Shown here: one piece after another, positions 32,323 to 40,094 of the stretch
Layout of the letters: each line of letters opens with the position of its first letter
Position numbering within the stretch: the stretch's first letter is position 1
The notes under the pieces: generated by a model
What the model was told of the DNA's origin: nothing
Seen by the model: the letters and a program-made list of their open reading frames with translations, nothing else
Databases searched by the model: none
Translations under genes and position numbers: made by a program
DNA from: JABDIP01 sp965237625
GTDB taxonomy: Bacteria; Pseudomonadota; Alphaproteobacteria; DSM-16000; Inquilinaceae
Direction of reading: 5' to 3'
DNA length: 64,000 nucleotides
Assembly (NCBI GenBank): GCA_965237625.1
Contig: CBDEGD010000025.1
Location: forward strand, 93,060 to 157,059

Positions 32323-33429
32323 CTACAGAAGGCGCAGCTGGTCGCCTACGGTTGGCGGCGCAGCAAACCGCGACGCATTCAGGGGCGAGCGGCCGCGATT
32401 GAGGCCGAGACGCCGTGTGGCGGTCCGGAACCGCGCCGCCAGAAGATCGGCGACCGCGCCGGTTCCGCGCATCCTGTCGCCGAATTTCGCGCTGTTCAGG
32501 GCGCCCTCGCGGGTCTGGCGAACCAGGCTCAGGACCCGGTCGGCCCGGTCCGGTACATGGGTCTGCAGCCATTCGGCAAACAGCTCCTTGATCTCCAGCG
32601 GCAGACGCAGGAGCACATAGCCGGCGCTGGTCGCGCCTCGTTCGGCGGTAGCGGCAAGGATCGATTCGAGCTCGTGATCGTTGAGGGCCGGGATCATCGG
32701 CGCCGCCATCACGCCCGATGGCACGCCGGCATCGGTCAGCTTCTCGATCGCCTCCAGCCGGCGCGGTGGCGTTGCCGCTCTCGGCTCCAACTGCCGGGCC
32801 AGATCCCGATCCAAAGTGGTGACCGACAGGAAGACCTGGGCCAGCCCCTTCTTTGCCATCGGTCCCAATATGTCCAGATCGCGCAGCACCAGCGAGGATT
32901 TGGTGACGATGCCGACCGGATGGTTGAAGCGCGCCAGCACCTCAAGGATCGCGCGGGTCAACTTCAACTCCCGCTCAATCGGCTGGTAGGGGTCGGTGTT
33001 GGTGCCCAGGGCGATCAGCTTCGGCTTGTAGTTGCGATGCCGCAGCTCGCTTTCCAGCAGCTTTGCGGCGTCCGGCTTGTAGAAAAGCTGGGTCTCGAAA
33101 TCGAGGCCTGGAGACAGGCCGAGAAAGGCATGGGTGGGCCGAGCATAGCAGTAGACGCAGCCATGCTCGCAGCCGCGATAGGGGTTGATCGACTGATCGA
33201 ACGGGATGTCCGGCGAGGTGTTCCGGGAGATGATCGTGCGCGCCGTGTCGACGGTCAGCGTCGTCCGCAGCGGCGGCAACTCCTCATCGACCGTGCCCCA
33301 GCCATCATCGACAGCCTCTTTGGCCAGCGCCTCGAACCGTCCGCTGTGATTGCTGACCGCCCCGCGTCCCTTGCGAGGCCGCTTCTGCAGGCCGTCCCCG
33401 ATCTGCTCGTCGCCAATGCCATCCACCAT
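32323..33429 (-). CDS. PA0069-family radical SAM protein
   Basis: A 368-residue protein with the cluster motif YRGCEHGCVYCYARPTH (C-x3-C-x2-C). It continues with LIALGTNTDPYQPIERELKLTR, VGIVTKSSLVLRDLDIL and APMIPALNDHELESIL, which define the PA0069 group related to spore photoproduct lyase-type radical SAM enzymes. The reaction is unknown. It lies upstream of rnhB by 52 bp on the same strand. The N-terminus (RPRKGRGAVSNHSGRFE) is typical of the group. Confidence 0.9.
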   Translation of the reverse strand: MVDGIGDEQIGDGLQKRPRKGRGAVSNHSGRFEALAKEAVDDGWGTVDEELPPLRTTLTVDTARTIISRNTSPDIPFDQSINPYRGCEHGCVYCYARPTHAFLGLSPGLDFETQLFYKPDAAKLLESELRHRNYKPKLIALGTNTDPYQPIERELKLTRAILEVLARFNHPVGIVTKSSLVLRDLDILGPMAKKGLAQVFLSVTTLDRDLARQLEPRAATPPRRLEAIEKLTDAGVPSGVMAAPMIPALNDHELESILAATAERGATSAGYVLLRLPLEIKELFAEWLQTHVPDRADRVLSLVRQTREGALNSAKFGDRMRGTGAVADLLAARFRTATRRLGLNRGRSPLNASRFAAPPTVGDQLRLL

Positions 33430-33501
33430 CCTGGCATGCTAGAACCTGGTTGAGAACAAATAAAGAACAAATGGACTCGGAAGGTCGCGAAATTCGCCGG
33501 C

Positions 33502-34041
33502 TCAGTCGGGCTGGCTTTCCTTCAGCCGGGGCAGCAGCTCAACGAAATTGCACGGGCGGTGCCGGTAATCGAGCTGGTACCGCAGGATGCCGTCCCAGGC
33601 GTCCTTGCAGGCGCCGTTGGAACCGGGCAGGGCGAACAGATAGGTGCCGTTGGCGACACCGGCCACGGCCCGGCTCTGGATGGTCGAGGTGCCGACCTTG
33701 TCATAGCTGATCATCCGGAACAGCTCCCCGAAGCCAGGGATTTCCTTCTCCCAGACGGCGGCGAATGCCTCCGGGGTGACATCGCGGCCGGTCACGCCGG
33801 TACCGCCGGTAGAGATCACCACCTCGATCTCAGGATCGTCGATCCAACGCCGAAGATGGGCGATGATCGCCGGCAGATCCTCTCGGATGAGGTCACGCGC
33901 GGCGAGCTGGTGCCCGGCATCGGTTACGCGGCCGGCGAGCAGGTCGCCTGAGGTATCGTCGGCCGCGCTTCGCGTATCCGACAGAGTCAGGACGGCGATC
34001 TTGACCGGAACAAAGGGTCGGCTCTCGTCAATTCTCGCCAT
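33502..34041 (-). CDS. moaB: Molybdenum cofactor biosynthesis protein B
   Basis: 179 residues of the MogA/MoaB fold: VKIAVLTLSDTRSAADDTSG, VVISTGGTGVTGRDVTPEA with the molybdopterin-binding TGGTG, and FALPGSNGACKDAWDGIL. It adenylylates molybdopterin or acts in that pathway. I start at the ATG at 34041, giving MARIDESRPF and a 14-bp overlap with the end of the lytic transglycosylase gene. No other Mo-cofactor genes are in the window. Confidence 0.94.
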   Translation of the reverse strand: MARIDESRPFVPVKIAVLTLSDTRSAADDTSGDLLAGRVTDAGHQLAARDLIREDLPAIIAHLRRWIDDPEIEVVISTGGTGVTGRDVTPEAFAAVWEKEIPGFGELFRMISYDKVGTSTIQSRAVAGVANGTYLFALPGSNGACKDAWDGILRYQLDYRHRPCNFVELLPRLKESQPD

Positions 34042-35914
34042 GCTCGGCAACCTCGATCTGGACACCGTCCAGCGAGGTATAACGCGGCCACCCACCGCTC
34101 GCAATGCGATCCAGGGTCGGGGTCGGCTGACCCAGTCGCCGGCGGTAGATCCACAGATTGGCCAGGACCCGCTCCAGATAGCCTCGGGTCTCGATGTTGG
34201 GGATGCTCTCGATGAACAGCAGGGCGTCATCGTCGTATTCCATCCGCCTCAGCCAACGGCCCAGATTGCCCGGCCCGGCATTGTAGGCGATCAGCATGCG
34301 GGCCAGATCGCCATCGACCCGGTCGCTGTTCAGCATCCGGTTCACATAGGATTGGCCGAGTTGCATGTTGGTCTCCGGCACGAACAGCCGCGCCCGGCCG
34401 GAACTGCCGCGGAATCCGCGTCCGCCGATATGGATGGCGGTTCCCGGCATCATCTGCATCAATCCGCGCGCGCCGGCCTGGCTGCGGGCATCGGGGTTGA
34501 ACCGGGATTCCTGGCGGATGATCGCATAGACCAACGCCCGGTCCGCCTGAAAGCCTTCCGCCGGTTCCCATTGGGGCAGGGGATAGAGAGCCGCATCGAA
34601 GTATCCGCCCTGTTCCGGGGTGACATTGCTGCCGACCGCATATCCAAGCTGTGGCATGTCGGCCTGGTCGGCGAGGGCCACCAGCGCCTGCTGAACCAGG
34701 GGCGGCGCATCCGCCGGCCGGATGCGGATCAACTCGTCCCTGGCCAAATCGTTGCGGCCGACCTGCAGCAGGCCGAGCGCGCGCTGGGCGCCGGGGTAGG
34801 TGGTCAGCGCCTCCAGATGGGCGACGGTAAGGGCCGGCGATTCGAAATTCAGATCGCTTTCGACACCCAGGGTCCGTTGCGCCAGCAATCCGTAGAATGT
34901 GCGCGGAAACTGGGCGGCGTGCTGAAGCCATTGATCGACCTGATCGGGCTGCCGCGCCCGGAGATGGGCCCTGGCGGCCCAGAAGGCGCCGGCTGCCTGA
35001 CTCCAGGGGCCGGAGCAATTGGCGGTCGCGAATTTCTCGAAATAGCTGGCCGCCGCTTCGTAGTCCTGCATGCGCCAAGATGTCAGACCGGCAACCCAAT
35101 ATCCCTGGGGTGCCCGGTCGCCGGACCGGTTGGCCACGGCCGTCGCATGCTCAAGAGCCTGCTCCAGATGGCCATTGTAGAAATAGGATCCGGCGATCTC
35201 GGCGCGCAGCCGGTCGAACTCGACCCGGTGGATATGCGGGCGCCTTCCTTCCAGATAGGTATAGGCGGCGGTGATGCGCACCCGCCGAAGATGGCGGTGC
35301 ACCTGCCGCTCGGTCCGCCGGTACCGTGTCCGGCCCAGATCATAGCGACAGGATTGCAGGCCGTAGCTCTCGACGGTTCCGTATTGCCGATCTATGCGGA
35401 CCGGGGACCGTGGGCGCGATGACCCCTGCGGTCGCCGTTGGAGCGCAAGCCTGTGGATCTGCTGAGCTTTGGGATGATCCGCATAGGCGGACATCCAGCT
35501 GCGAAGTTGTGAGTAGGTCGAGCGCCAGGCGGTCGGGTGCATGTAACGCTGGTAGAGCACATGGCCCATCAGCCGGTCGTCTTCGATCTCTTCGATCAGC
35601 GCGTCCGCGGCCGCCATGTCGCCGGCTTCCTGAAGCGCGAAGATGCGCCGATAGCGGTCCGCGTCATCCTGGGGCATGAAAAAAGCGGCGAATTCGGGCA
35701 GACGCGGCGCGGCAATGCCGCCGACCGCGGCTCGCAGGCGGATTCCGGCATCCTCCGGCGCGATCGGCCGCGCAGGCCCGGCGGTGGCCAGGGCCGATGC
35801 GGCGAAGACCGCCAGCACTGTCGCCAGAACCGATAACGCGGCGCGGAACGGCGGTCGGCTGTGTCGTGCGCGGCCTCGCCGAGATCGGCGCGACCGTTGA
35901 AAGAGTTTCAGCAT
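34028..35914 (-). CDS. Soluble lytic murein transglycosylase (Slt-like)
   Basis: A 628-residue exported enzyme cleaving peptidoglycan with formation of anhydro-muropeptides. It has a basic N-terminus and hydrophobic signal (ALSVLATVLAVFAASALATA), then a long alpha-helical superhelical region (about 60-460). The C-terminal SLT domain has the catalytic Glu in AIIRQESRFNPDARS, then GARGLMQMMPGTA and LIAYNAGPGNLGRWL. Family length is normal. It is the last core gene before the accessory region. Confidence 0.94.
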   Translation of the reverse strand: MLKLFQRSRRSRRGRARHSRPPFRAALSVLATVLAVFAASALATAGPARPIAPEDAGIRLRAAVGGIAAPRLPEFAAFFMPQDDADRYRRIFALQEAGDMAAADALIEEIEDDRLMGHVLYQRYMHPTAWRSTYSQLRSWMSAYADHPKAQQIHRLALQRRPQGSSRPRSPVRIDRQYGTVESYGLQSCRYDLGRTRYRRTERQVHRHLRRVRITAAYTYLEGRRPHIHRVEFDRLRAEIAGSYFYNGHLEQALEHATAVANRSGDRAPQGYWVAGLTSWRMQDYEAAASYFEKFATANCSGPWSQAAGAFWAARAHLRARQPDQVDQWLQHAAQFPRTFYGLLAQRTLGVESDLNFESPALTVAHLEALTTYPGAQRALGLLQVGRNDLARDELIRIRPADAPPLVQQALVALADQADMPQLGYAVGSNVTPEQGGYFDAALYPLPQWEPAEGFQADRALVYAIIRQESRFNPDARSQAGARGLMQMMPGTAIHIGGRGFRGSSGRARLFVPETNMQLGQSYVNRMLNSDRVDGDLARMLIAYNAGPGNLGRWLRRMEYDDDALLFIESIPNIETRGYLERVLANLWIYRRRLGQPTPTLDRIASGGWPRYTSLDGVQIEVAEHGEN

Positions 35915-35992
35915 GGGGGTGCCTTATCCTCGCCCAGGACCCAACGGCAGGACCATCAATAACCGGAAATTATTAAGATTCCTTAAGACCTT

Positions 35993-36046
35993 GAGCCTCG
36001 CGACGCGGCGAGTGAAGCGGTGGAATGTGGCAAGGCGGGGGCGCCG
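35993..36046. repeat. Short palindromic repeat, copy 1 (left of accessory region)
   Basis: GAGCCTCGCGACGCGGCGAG, a small hairpin (CTCGC/GCGAG), is followed by TGAAGCGGTGGAATGTGGCA and AGGCGGGGGCG. It recurs in the same orientation at 45406-45458 with about 45 of 50 bases alike. The two copies enclose the accessory region. The rest of 35915-36333 holds no gene I can support; an AT-rich stretch (TAACCGGAAATTATTAAGAT) lies at 35959-35978. Confidence 0.6.
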
Positions 36047-36333
36047 CCCGCCGGCTACCATCCTGGCAAATACCTCCAGGTCGACGTTGCCGCCGGGGAG
36101 CACGCAAATCTGACCGCAACCAACCCTCCCTTGGACTTTCCGCAATGGCGCCCCGGCAGACAGAGACTCCATGCGGCGTCAACGCAAGCGCCCTGAAGGT
36201 AGGGTTTTGTCAAAATTCGTCGCGATACCGTGGGTTATCGGACGACCTTGGGATCTCCTCGCCACCGATCGAAGGGATACGGCAGGTTTGAGGACGTCTC
36301 GCCAGCTTTCAAGCATGCAATTAAGGAGTGGTT

Positions 36334-36662
36334 ATGAAGAGGTTGTTATTGCTGTCTTGCTTGCTGGTAATTGGCCGTGCCCCGGCGGCGCTCGCCGGGA
36401 TTTCAGATTTCGAATACATCACCGGCATAAACACCGGCATAAACACCGGCATCGTGATCCAGGATGTCTACGACATCAAAGGGTGGGAGACACACAGCGG
36501 GAAGCCTGCGATGAGATGGAACGTGAGAAGCGTACATTGATTTGCGATGAAGAGAGTTTTGGATTCTACCTGTTGATGGAGCTGGATAGACGAACAGGCC
36601 TGAATTCAAGTGGAAGAAGATTCTGCGTACAAAGAATTACTATCAACATGGATCTGAATTAG
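36334..36662 (+). pseudogene. Small secreted protein with a frameshift
   Basis: ATG at 36334 with AAGGAG before it. It encodes a clear signal peptide (MKRLLLLSCLLVIGRAPAALA) and a short repeat GINTGINTGI from a 12-bp DNA repeat, but that frame stops at 36540. The next frame carries on with ACDEMEREKRTLICDEESF and GRRFCVQRITINMDLN to 36662, three cysteines in a protein-like stretch. One missing base at the AAAGGG run near 36478-36483 would join them into about 108 residues. It may be a real frameshift or a sequencing error. Function unknown. Base composition is lower in GC than the flanking core genes. Confidence 0.5.
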
Positions 36663-36842
36663 CGTTTTTTCTTTTGCGTGCGCCAAGTGGCGAGGACGAA
36701 GCGTGACAGCATCTTCGTCCGCCGGCCCGATGGAATACGTGATCGGCAATCCGGCTTTCGCGATGATTGTCCGGATGGAGCGGTGGCCATCCAAGACGGA
36801 TTGCCAGTAGAGCAATAGCCCAACCAGAAGGAGATCTAGGTC

Positions 36843-37160
36843 ATGAGGGTGTTGATATTGTTGGCGGTATTTTTGTTCGGATCAACGAGCTACGCATTTG
36901 CCGAATCCACCTTTACGAATATGTCCGATGCTCCGCAGATGTCGCAGATGTACGATGGTGCGAGTGATATCGAACGGCTCGAACTTGCGGACCATTCAAA
37001 CGATGGCGTGCTTACCAGGGAATTTCGCGGTCAGGGTAGGTGTTCCCAGGTCTGCCCAATCATGCAGGAGATTGGAAGAGCACACTGTTCCAGCATTGGC
37101 CGCTGCTGGTGCGACGAGCGCTCGGGCGGTCTGACGATCGGGCATCTGATCTGCAATTAA
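36843..37160 (+). CDS. Small secreted cysteine-rich protein, defensin-like Cys spacing
   Basis: 105 residues with a strong AGAAGGAGA site before the ATG. Signal peptide MRVLILLAVFLFGSTSYAFA; then an acidic stretch (about 21-60) and a cysteine-rich tail. Cysteines are at 67, 71, 82, 88, 90 and 104, so the first five read C-x3-C-x10-C-x5-C-x-C. This is the spacing of the CxxxC and CxC core of cysteine-stabilised alpha-beta (defensin-type) peptides, except that the usual first cysteine is absent and an extra one lies at the C-terminus. Prepro-layout and spacing are suggestive only; it could be an unrelated secreted protein. It sits alone at the left of the accessory region. Confidence 0.65.
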   Translation: MRVLILLAVFLFGSTSYAFAESTFTNMSDAPQMSQMYDGASDIERLELADHSNDGVLTREFRGQGRCSQVCPIMQEIGRAHCSSIGRCWCDERSGGLTIGHLICN

Positions 37161-37293
37161 CGAGAAAGACAAGGGACAGCGAGCGCGACCCTCGAAACGG
37201 CAAAGGGGCAGCCCGCCCGGAACGAACGGTGAGAGATACGTCATCGGTCAATTAGATCGGCGGTTTCTAGTGCCTGTTTACCTCCGACGTCAA

Positions 37294-37401
37294 TCCGGAA
37301 CCCGGTTTGCACGAAATCTTGGATTTCGCCGGCAAACCGGGTAGCCGGCATCTCGGTTCTCTCATCCGATGCGTTTACGGTCTGCGGCACAGGGTTCCGG
37401 A
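37294..37401. repeat. Nested inverted repeats in a gene-free stretch
   Basis: ACCCGGTTTGC (37300) pairs with GCAAACCGGGT (37332) and inside it GAAATC with GATTTC, giving a stable hairpin. TCCGGAACCC (37294) can alternatively pair with GGGTTCCGGA (37392). There is no T tract, so a terminator is not clear. The rest of 37161-37468 holds no gene I can support. Confidence 0.5.
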
Positions 37402-37468
37402 TCGCCGGCTTTTCTGACCAAATCGAAGATCTGGAGAAAAGTCGTGTCCGGAGCGATGCACCAATAAT

Positions 37469-37601
37469 CTAGTGTCATGGTTTCGAAGTTCGGCACATTT
37501 CATGTGCCGGATTTCGGAAGCTGAATGACACTAGAATCATACAGTTAGTGTCCCTTTGATTCTGTAATTCGCGGATGCGAATTACAGAACCGGGACACTA
37601 G
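37469..37601 (+). repeat. 133-bp double-hairpin repeat, copy A
   Basis: It begins CTAGTGTCAT and ends GGGACACTAG. Hairpin 1 pairs AGTGTCAT/ATGACACT with inner CGGCACAT/ATGTGCCG. Hairpin 2 pairs AGTGTCCC/GGGACACT with inner TTCTGTAATTCGC/GCGAATTACAGAA. Identical-length copies are at 37859-37991 (same orientation) and 51101-51233 (inverted). Flanking TA dinucleotides would fit insertion at TA. There is no coding capacity. Confidence 0.85.
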
Positions 37602-37613
37602 CGCCTAGCCCTT

Positions 37614-37793
37614 CTATCCGCCAAGCCGCGCCTTGATCGACAGCAATTCGCGCCAGGCATCACGTTTTTGTGCGGGTTGGCGCAGCAGATAGGCCGGGTG
37701 GTAGATCGCGATTGTCGGGATCGGGGCGGTCATGCCGGGCATGGTGTGGTCGATCCAGCGCCCGTGCAGCCCGGTGATGCCCTCCGTCGTCCC
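37614..37793 (-). pseudogene. Uracil-DNA glycosylase 3' fragment (first partial copy)
   Basis: About 180 bp closely similar to the 3' end of the intact gene at 45479-46294, in the same orientation and with its own stop (TAG at 37616-37614). It encodes the C-terminal part, such as GRWIDHTMPGMTAPIPTIAI and HPAYLLRQP. Similarity ends abruptly near 37793. It lacks the catalytic and cluster regions, so it is not functional. It lies between copies A and B of the 133-bp repeat. Confidence 0.85.
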
Positions 37794-37858
37794 ACCCGCC
37801 TGCGGCTCCGCCTTGTTTTCGCGGTACGGAATAATCCCAGCACCGGACCGTTATGCCT

Positions 37859-37991
37859 CTAGTGTCATGGTTTCGAAGTTCGGCACATTTCATGTGCCGG
37901 ATTTCGGAAGCTGAATGACACTAGAATCATACAGTTAGTGTCCCTTTGATACTGCAATTCGCTCATGCGAATTTCAGGATCGGGACAATAG
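37859..37991 (+). repeat. 133-bp double-hairpin repeat, copy B
   Basis: Nearly identical to copy A in hairpin 1; hairpin 2 is more diverged (ATACTGCAATTCGCTCATGC) and the right end reads GGGACAATAG. It has the same orientation as copy A, 257 bp further on. The following 37992-38420 holds no gene I can support. It contains a hairpin GCCGGAATATT/AATATTTCCGGC (38283-38315) and A+T-rich sequence just before the Met/His-rich gene, probably including its promoter. Confidence 0.83.
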
Positions 37992-38420
37992 CCCCAATCA
38001 ACGGCCGGCCAAGGAACACGCGCAAACGCGTAATATTTTCCATTTGTCGTACGGAAAATTTTTTGCGAGATCACGAGTGTCTCTGACGTCTGACCCGAAA
38101 CTAAAATCGTTGGATCAACGAGTTGCTGGGCCTTGTCCGTCTTTCCTCTTCGTCATTCCCGCCTTGGCGGGGCGACTGCGATATTGCAGCGGCCAGTTCT
38201 AAGCGAGGACCCAAATCATATGAAATCCGGGCAAGCCAACCGGGCTTTGTGCATATTCGAATACTCATTTGGTGTCGGTCCGCCGGAATATTGAACCATT
38301 CGAATATTTCCGGCAGTTAACGGAATTTTTATCGATCATCGCAATAATTGAATTAACCCCCTAAAAATGCAACTGCGCTTCGCCGTTCGAGCGGCGTTGA
38401 CACGGAAATTGGAGGGGAAG

Positions 38421-39590
38421 ATGACGTCGCTACATAATCCGCGCCGCGCTTTGATCATGTCCGCCGTGACGATCCTTGTTGCCGTTGGGTCCGGCAATGC
38501 CGCGGCCGGACATCGGCATGACCATGCCGATGTCACCATGACGCCAGGCGGCGACCCTGCGGCGCATATGAGTGTCGACGGCGCTATGGACATGCCCATG
38601 GACCACGAAGGCAGCGGTGGGCATGGGACGGCGATGGGCGCAGATGGCGACCATGCGATGCCAAATATGAGCACCGATGGGGCCATGAGCATGCCTATGG
38701 ACGACGAGGGCAGCGGCGAGCATGGGACGGCGACGCACGATGGCGATGCGATGGGCGCACATGGCGGCCACACGATGCCGGATATGCAGACCATGGGGGC
38801 GCTCGCTTCCAATGTGCATGAGGTGCATCTGGCGGCGACACAGAGAGTGCTCGCCCACAAGACGACCATCTATGCGCTTCTCGTCGCCCTCGGCATCGAC
38901 CGAGGGCAGAATTCAGCCCTGTTGCGGCAGGCCCAGGGTCAATTCGAACAGGTGCAGGCCGGATTGCGGGATGGCGACGCGGGGCAGGGTCTCGACGGCC
39001 TGGATAACTCCGCCATGCGTGTCGAGCTGCAGACGGTCGATATCTATTGGTCCCGCTACGATGCGGTGATCCAGCAGATCCTCGATCAGCCTGCGCTGGC
39101 CGTCGAGCACATCACGATGCTCACTGTGACCGATGCCGATCTTCACCGCTCGTTGAAGAGAATGGCCGAGGCGGTCGAGCACCATTCATACGAAGGGCGC
39201 GGATATTCGATCCTGTTGCCGACCGTGCGCCACGCCCAGCATCTGAGCGCAATGGTGCAGGAACTGGCCGCCGAATTTCTGTTGGTTGCCTATGGCCACG
39301 ATATGGCTGCTTCGGAACAGGCGCTCAGGGATACCGCGGCTGAATTTGATCTTGTTCTGGATGCGCTGACCAACGGTAATCACGAACTGCATGTCCTCGG
39401 CGCACCGACGCCGGAGATCTTGGCCCAGTACGACCGGGTCCGGGGGCAGTGGCAACGGTGCTGGTCGGCGATCGAGTCAATGTCGACCAACCATCGCCTT
39501 GATCCCGGCATGATCGACGCGGTGCTGACGCAGGTCGAGCGAGTCGCCGTCGAGGTCGATGTGGCGGTGGGACTCTACCACTTTCTCTGA
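38421..39590 (+). CDS. Met/His-rich periplasmic protein with PilJ-like helical domains
   Basis: 389 residues; I use the ATG at 38421 with GGAGGGGAAG. After a signal peptide (AVTILVAVGSGNAAAG) comes a region rich in Met, His and Asp with two repeats of about 35 residues (MSVDGAMDMPMDHEGSGGHG and MSTDGAMSMPMDDEGSGEHG), then HGGHTMPDM. Such Met/His clusters bind copper or similar metals in known periplasmic proteins. The rest is helical and resembles two PilJ-type sensor modules (HLAATQRVLAHKTTIYALLV; FDLVLDALTNGNHELHVLG). The multicopper oxidase gene 504 bp downstream supports a role in metal handling, which is inference. Confidence 0.72.
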   Translation: MTSLHNPRRALIMSAVTILVAVGSGNAAAGHRHDHADVTMTPGGDPAAHMSVDGAMDMPMDHEGSGGHGTAMGADGDHAMPNMSTDGAMSMPMDDEGSGEHGTATHDGDAMGAHGGHTMPDMQTMGALASNVHEVHLAATQRVLAHKTTIYALLVALGIDRGQNSALLRQAQGQFEQVQAGLRDGDAGQGLDGLDNSAMRVELQTVDIYWSRYDAVIQQILDQPALAVEHITMLTVTDADLHRSLKRMAEAVEHHSYEGRGYSILLPTVRHAQHLSAMVQELAAEFLLVAYGHDMAASEQALRDTAAEFDLVLDALTNGNHELHVLGAPTPEILAQYDRVRGQWQRCWSAIESMSTNHRLDPGMIDAVLTQVERVAVEVDVAVGLYHFL

Positions 39591-40094
39591 GCATCCGCGC
39601 GGATCCGCGGTCGAGACCCGGCCGCCGCACCTCCAGGGACCGGGCAGGACTTTCTGCATTGAGGTCCCGCTGCAGCGGCTGAGGTTTAAACGGGATATCT
39701 CTGTGACGTCCCCGAGAGGAAACAACGGCTATCCTTCGCGGCCGGACAATTTTTGGACAGGAGGTAGCGGTCGCAGGCCGAGAACGACCACCGTCTTCCA
39801 GCAGATCGTCACAGGGGCAAATGACCCAAGTTCGCAATATGGCCTCACACAATAACTGCCAACATTTTTCTATATTTGGTTGTAGCATTTAAGCATTTTT
39901 ACATCTTTCAGGGTTGATAGTGACAAGGTTGGGGCGAGCCAGAGGCACTGCTGGGGGCAGGCCGATGGCGTTTCTTTCATTGGGGTGAACCCGCACGATC
40001 GGCGTTTCCTCCGGTACTGCGTGTACTGCGCGGATTTCCGCGCCATCGCAATCACGGCCTTTGGGCCGGTGAGATCAATTGGGGAGCAAGTAAG
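39591..40094 (+). other. Gene-free 504-bp stretch before the multicopper oxidase
   Basis: No supported coding region. The stretch 39840-39915 is A+T-rich (TTTCTATATTTGGTTGTAGC, CATTTAAGCATTTTTACATC) and is the likeliest place for the oxidase promoter. GGGGAGCAAG just before 40095 is the ribosome-binding site. I saw no clear copper-regulator palindrome. Confidence 0.5.

Noticed and set aside
37469..37991. The 133-bp copies as a CRISPR array
   Set aside because: Only two adjacent copies, too long, internally palindromic, and separated by a gene fragment rather than spacers; no cas genes seen.
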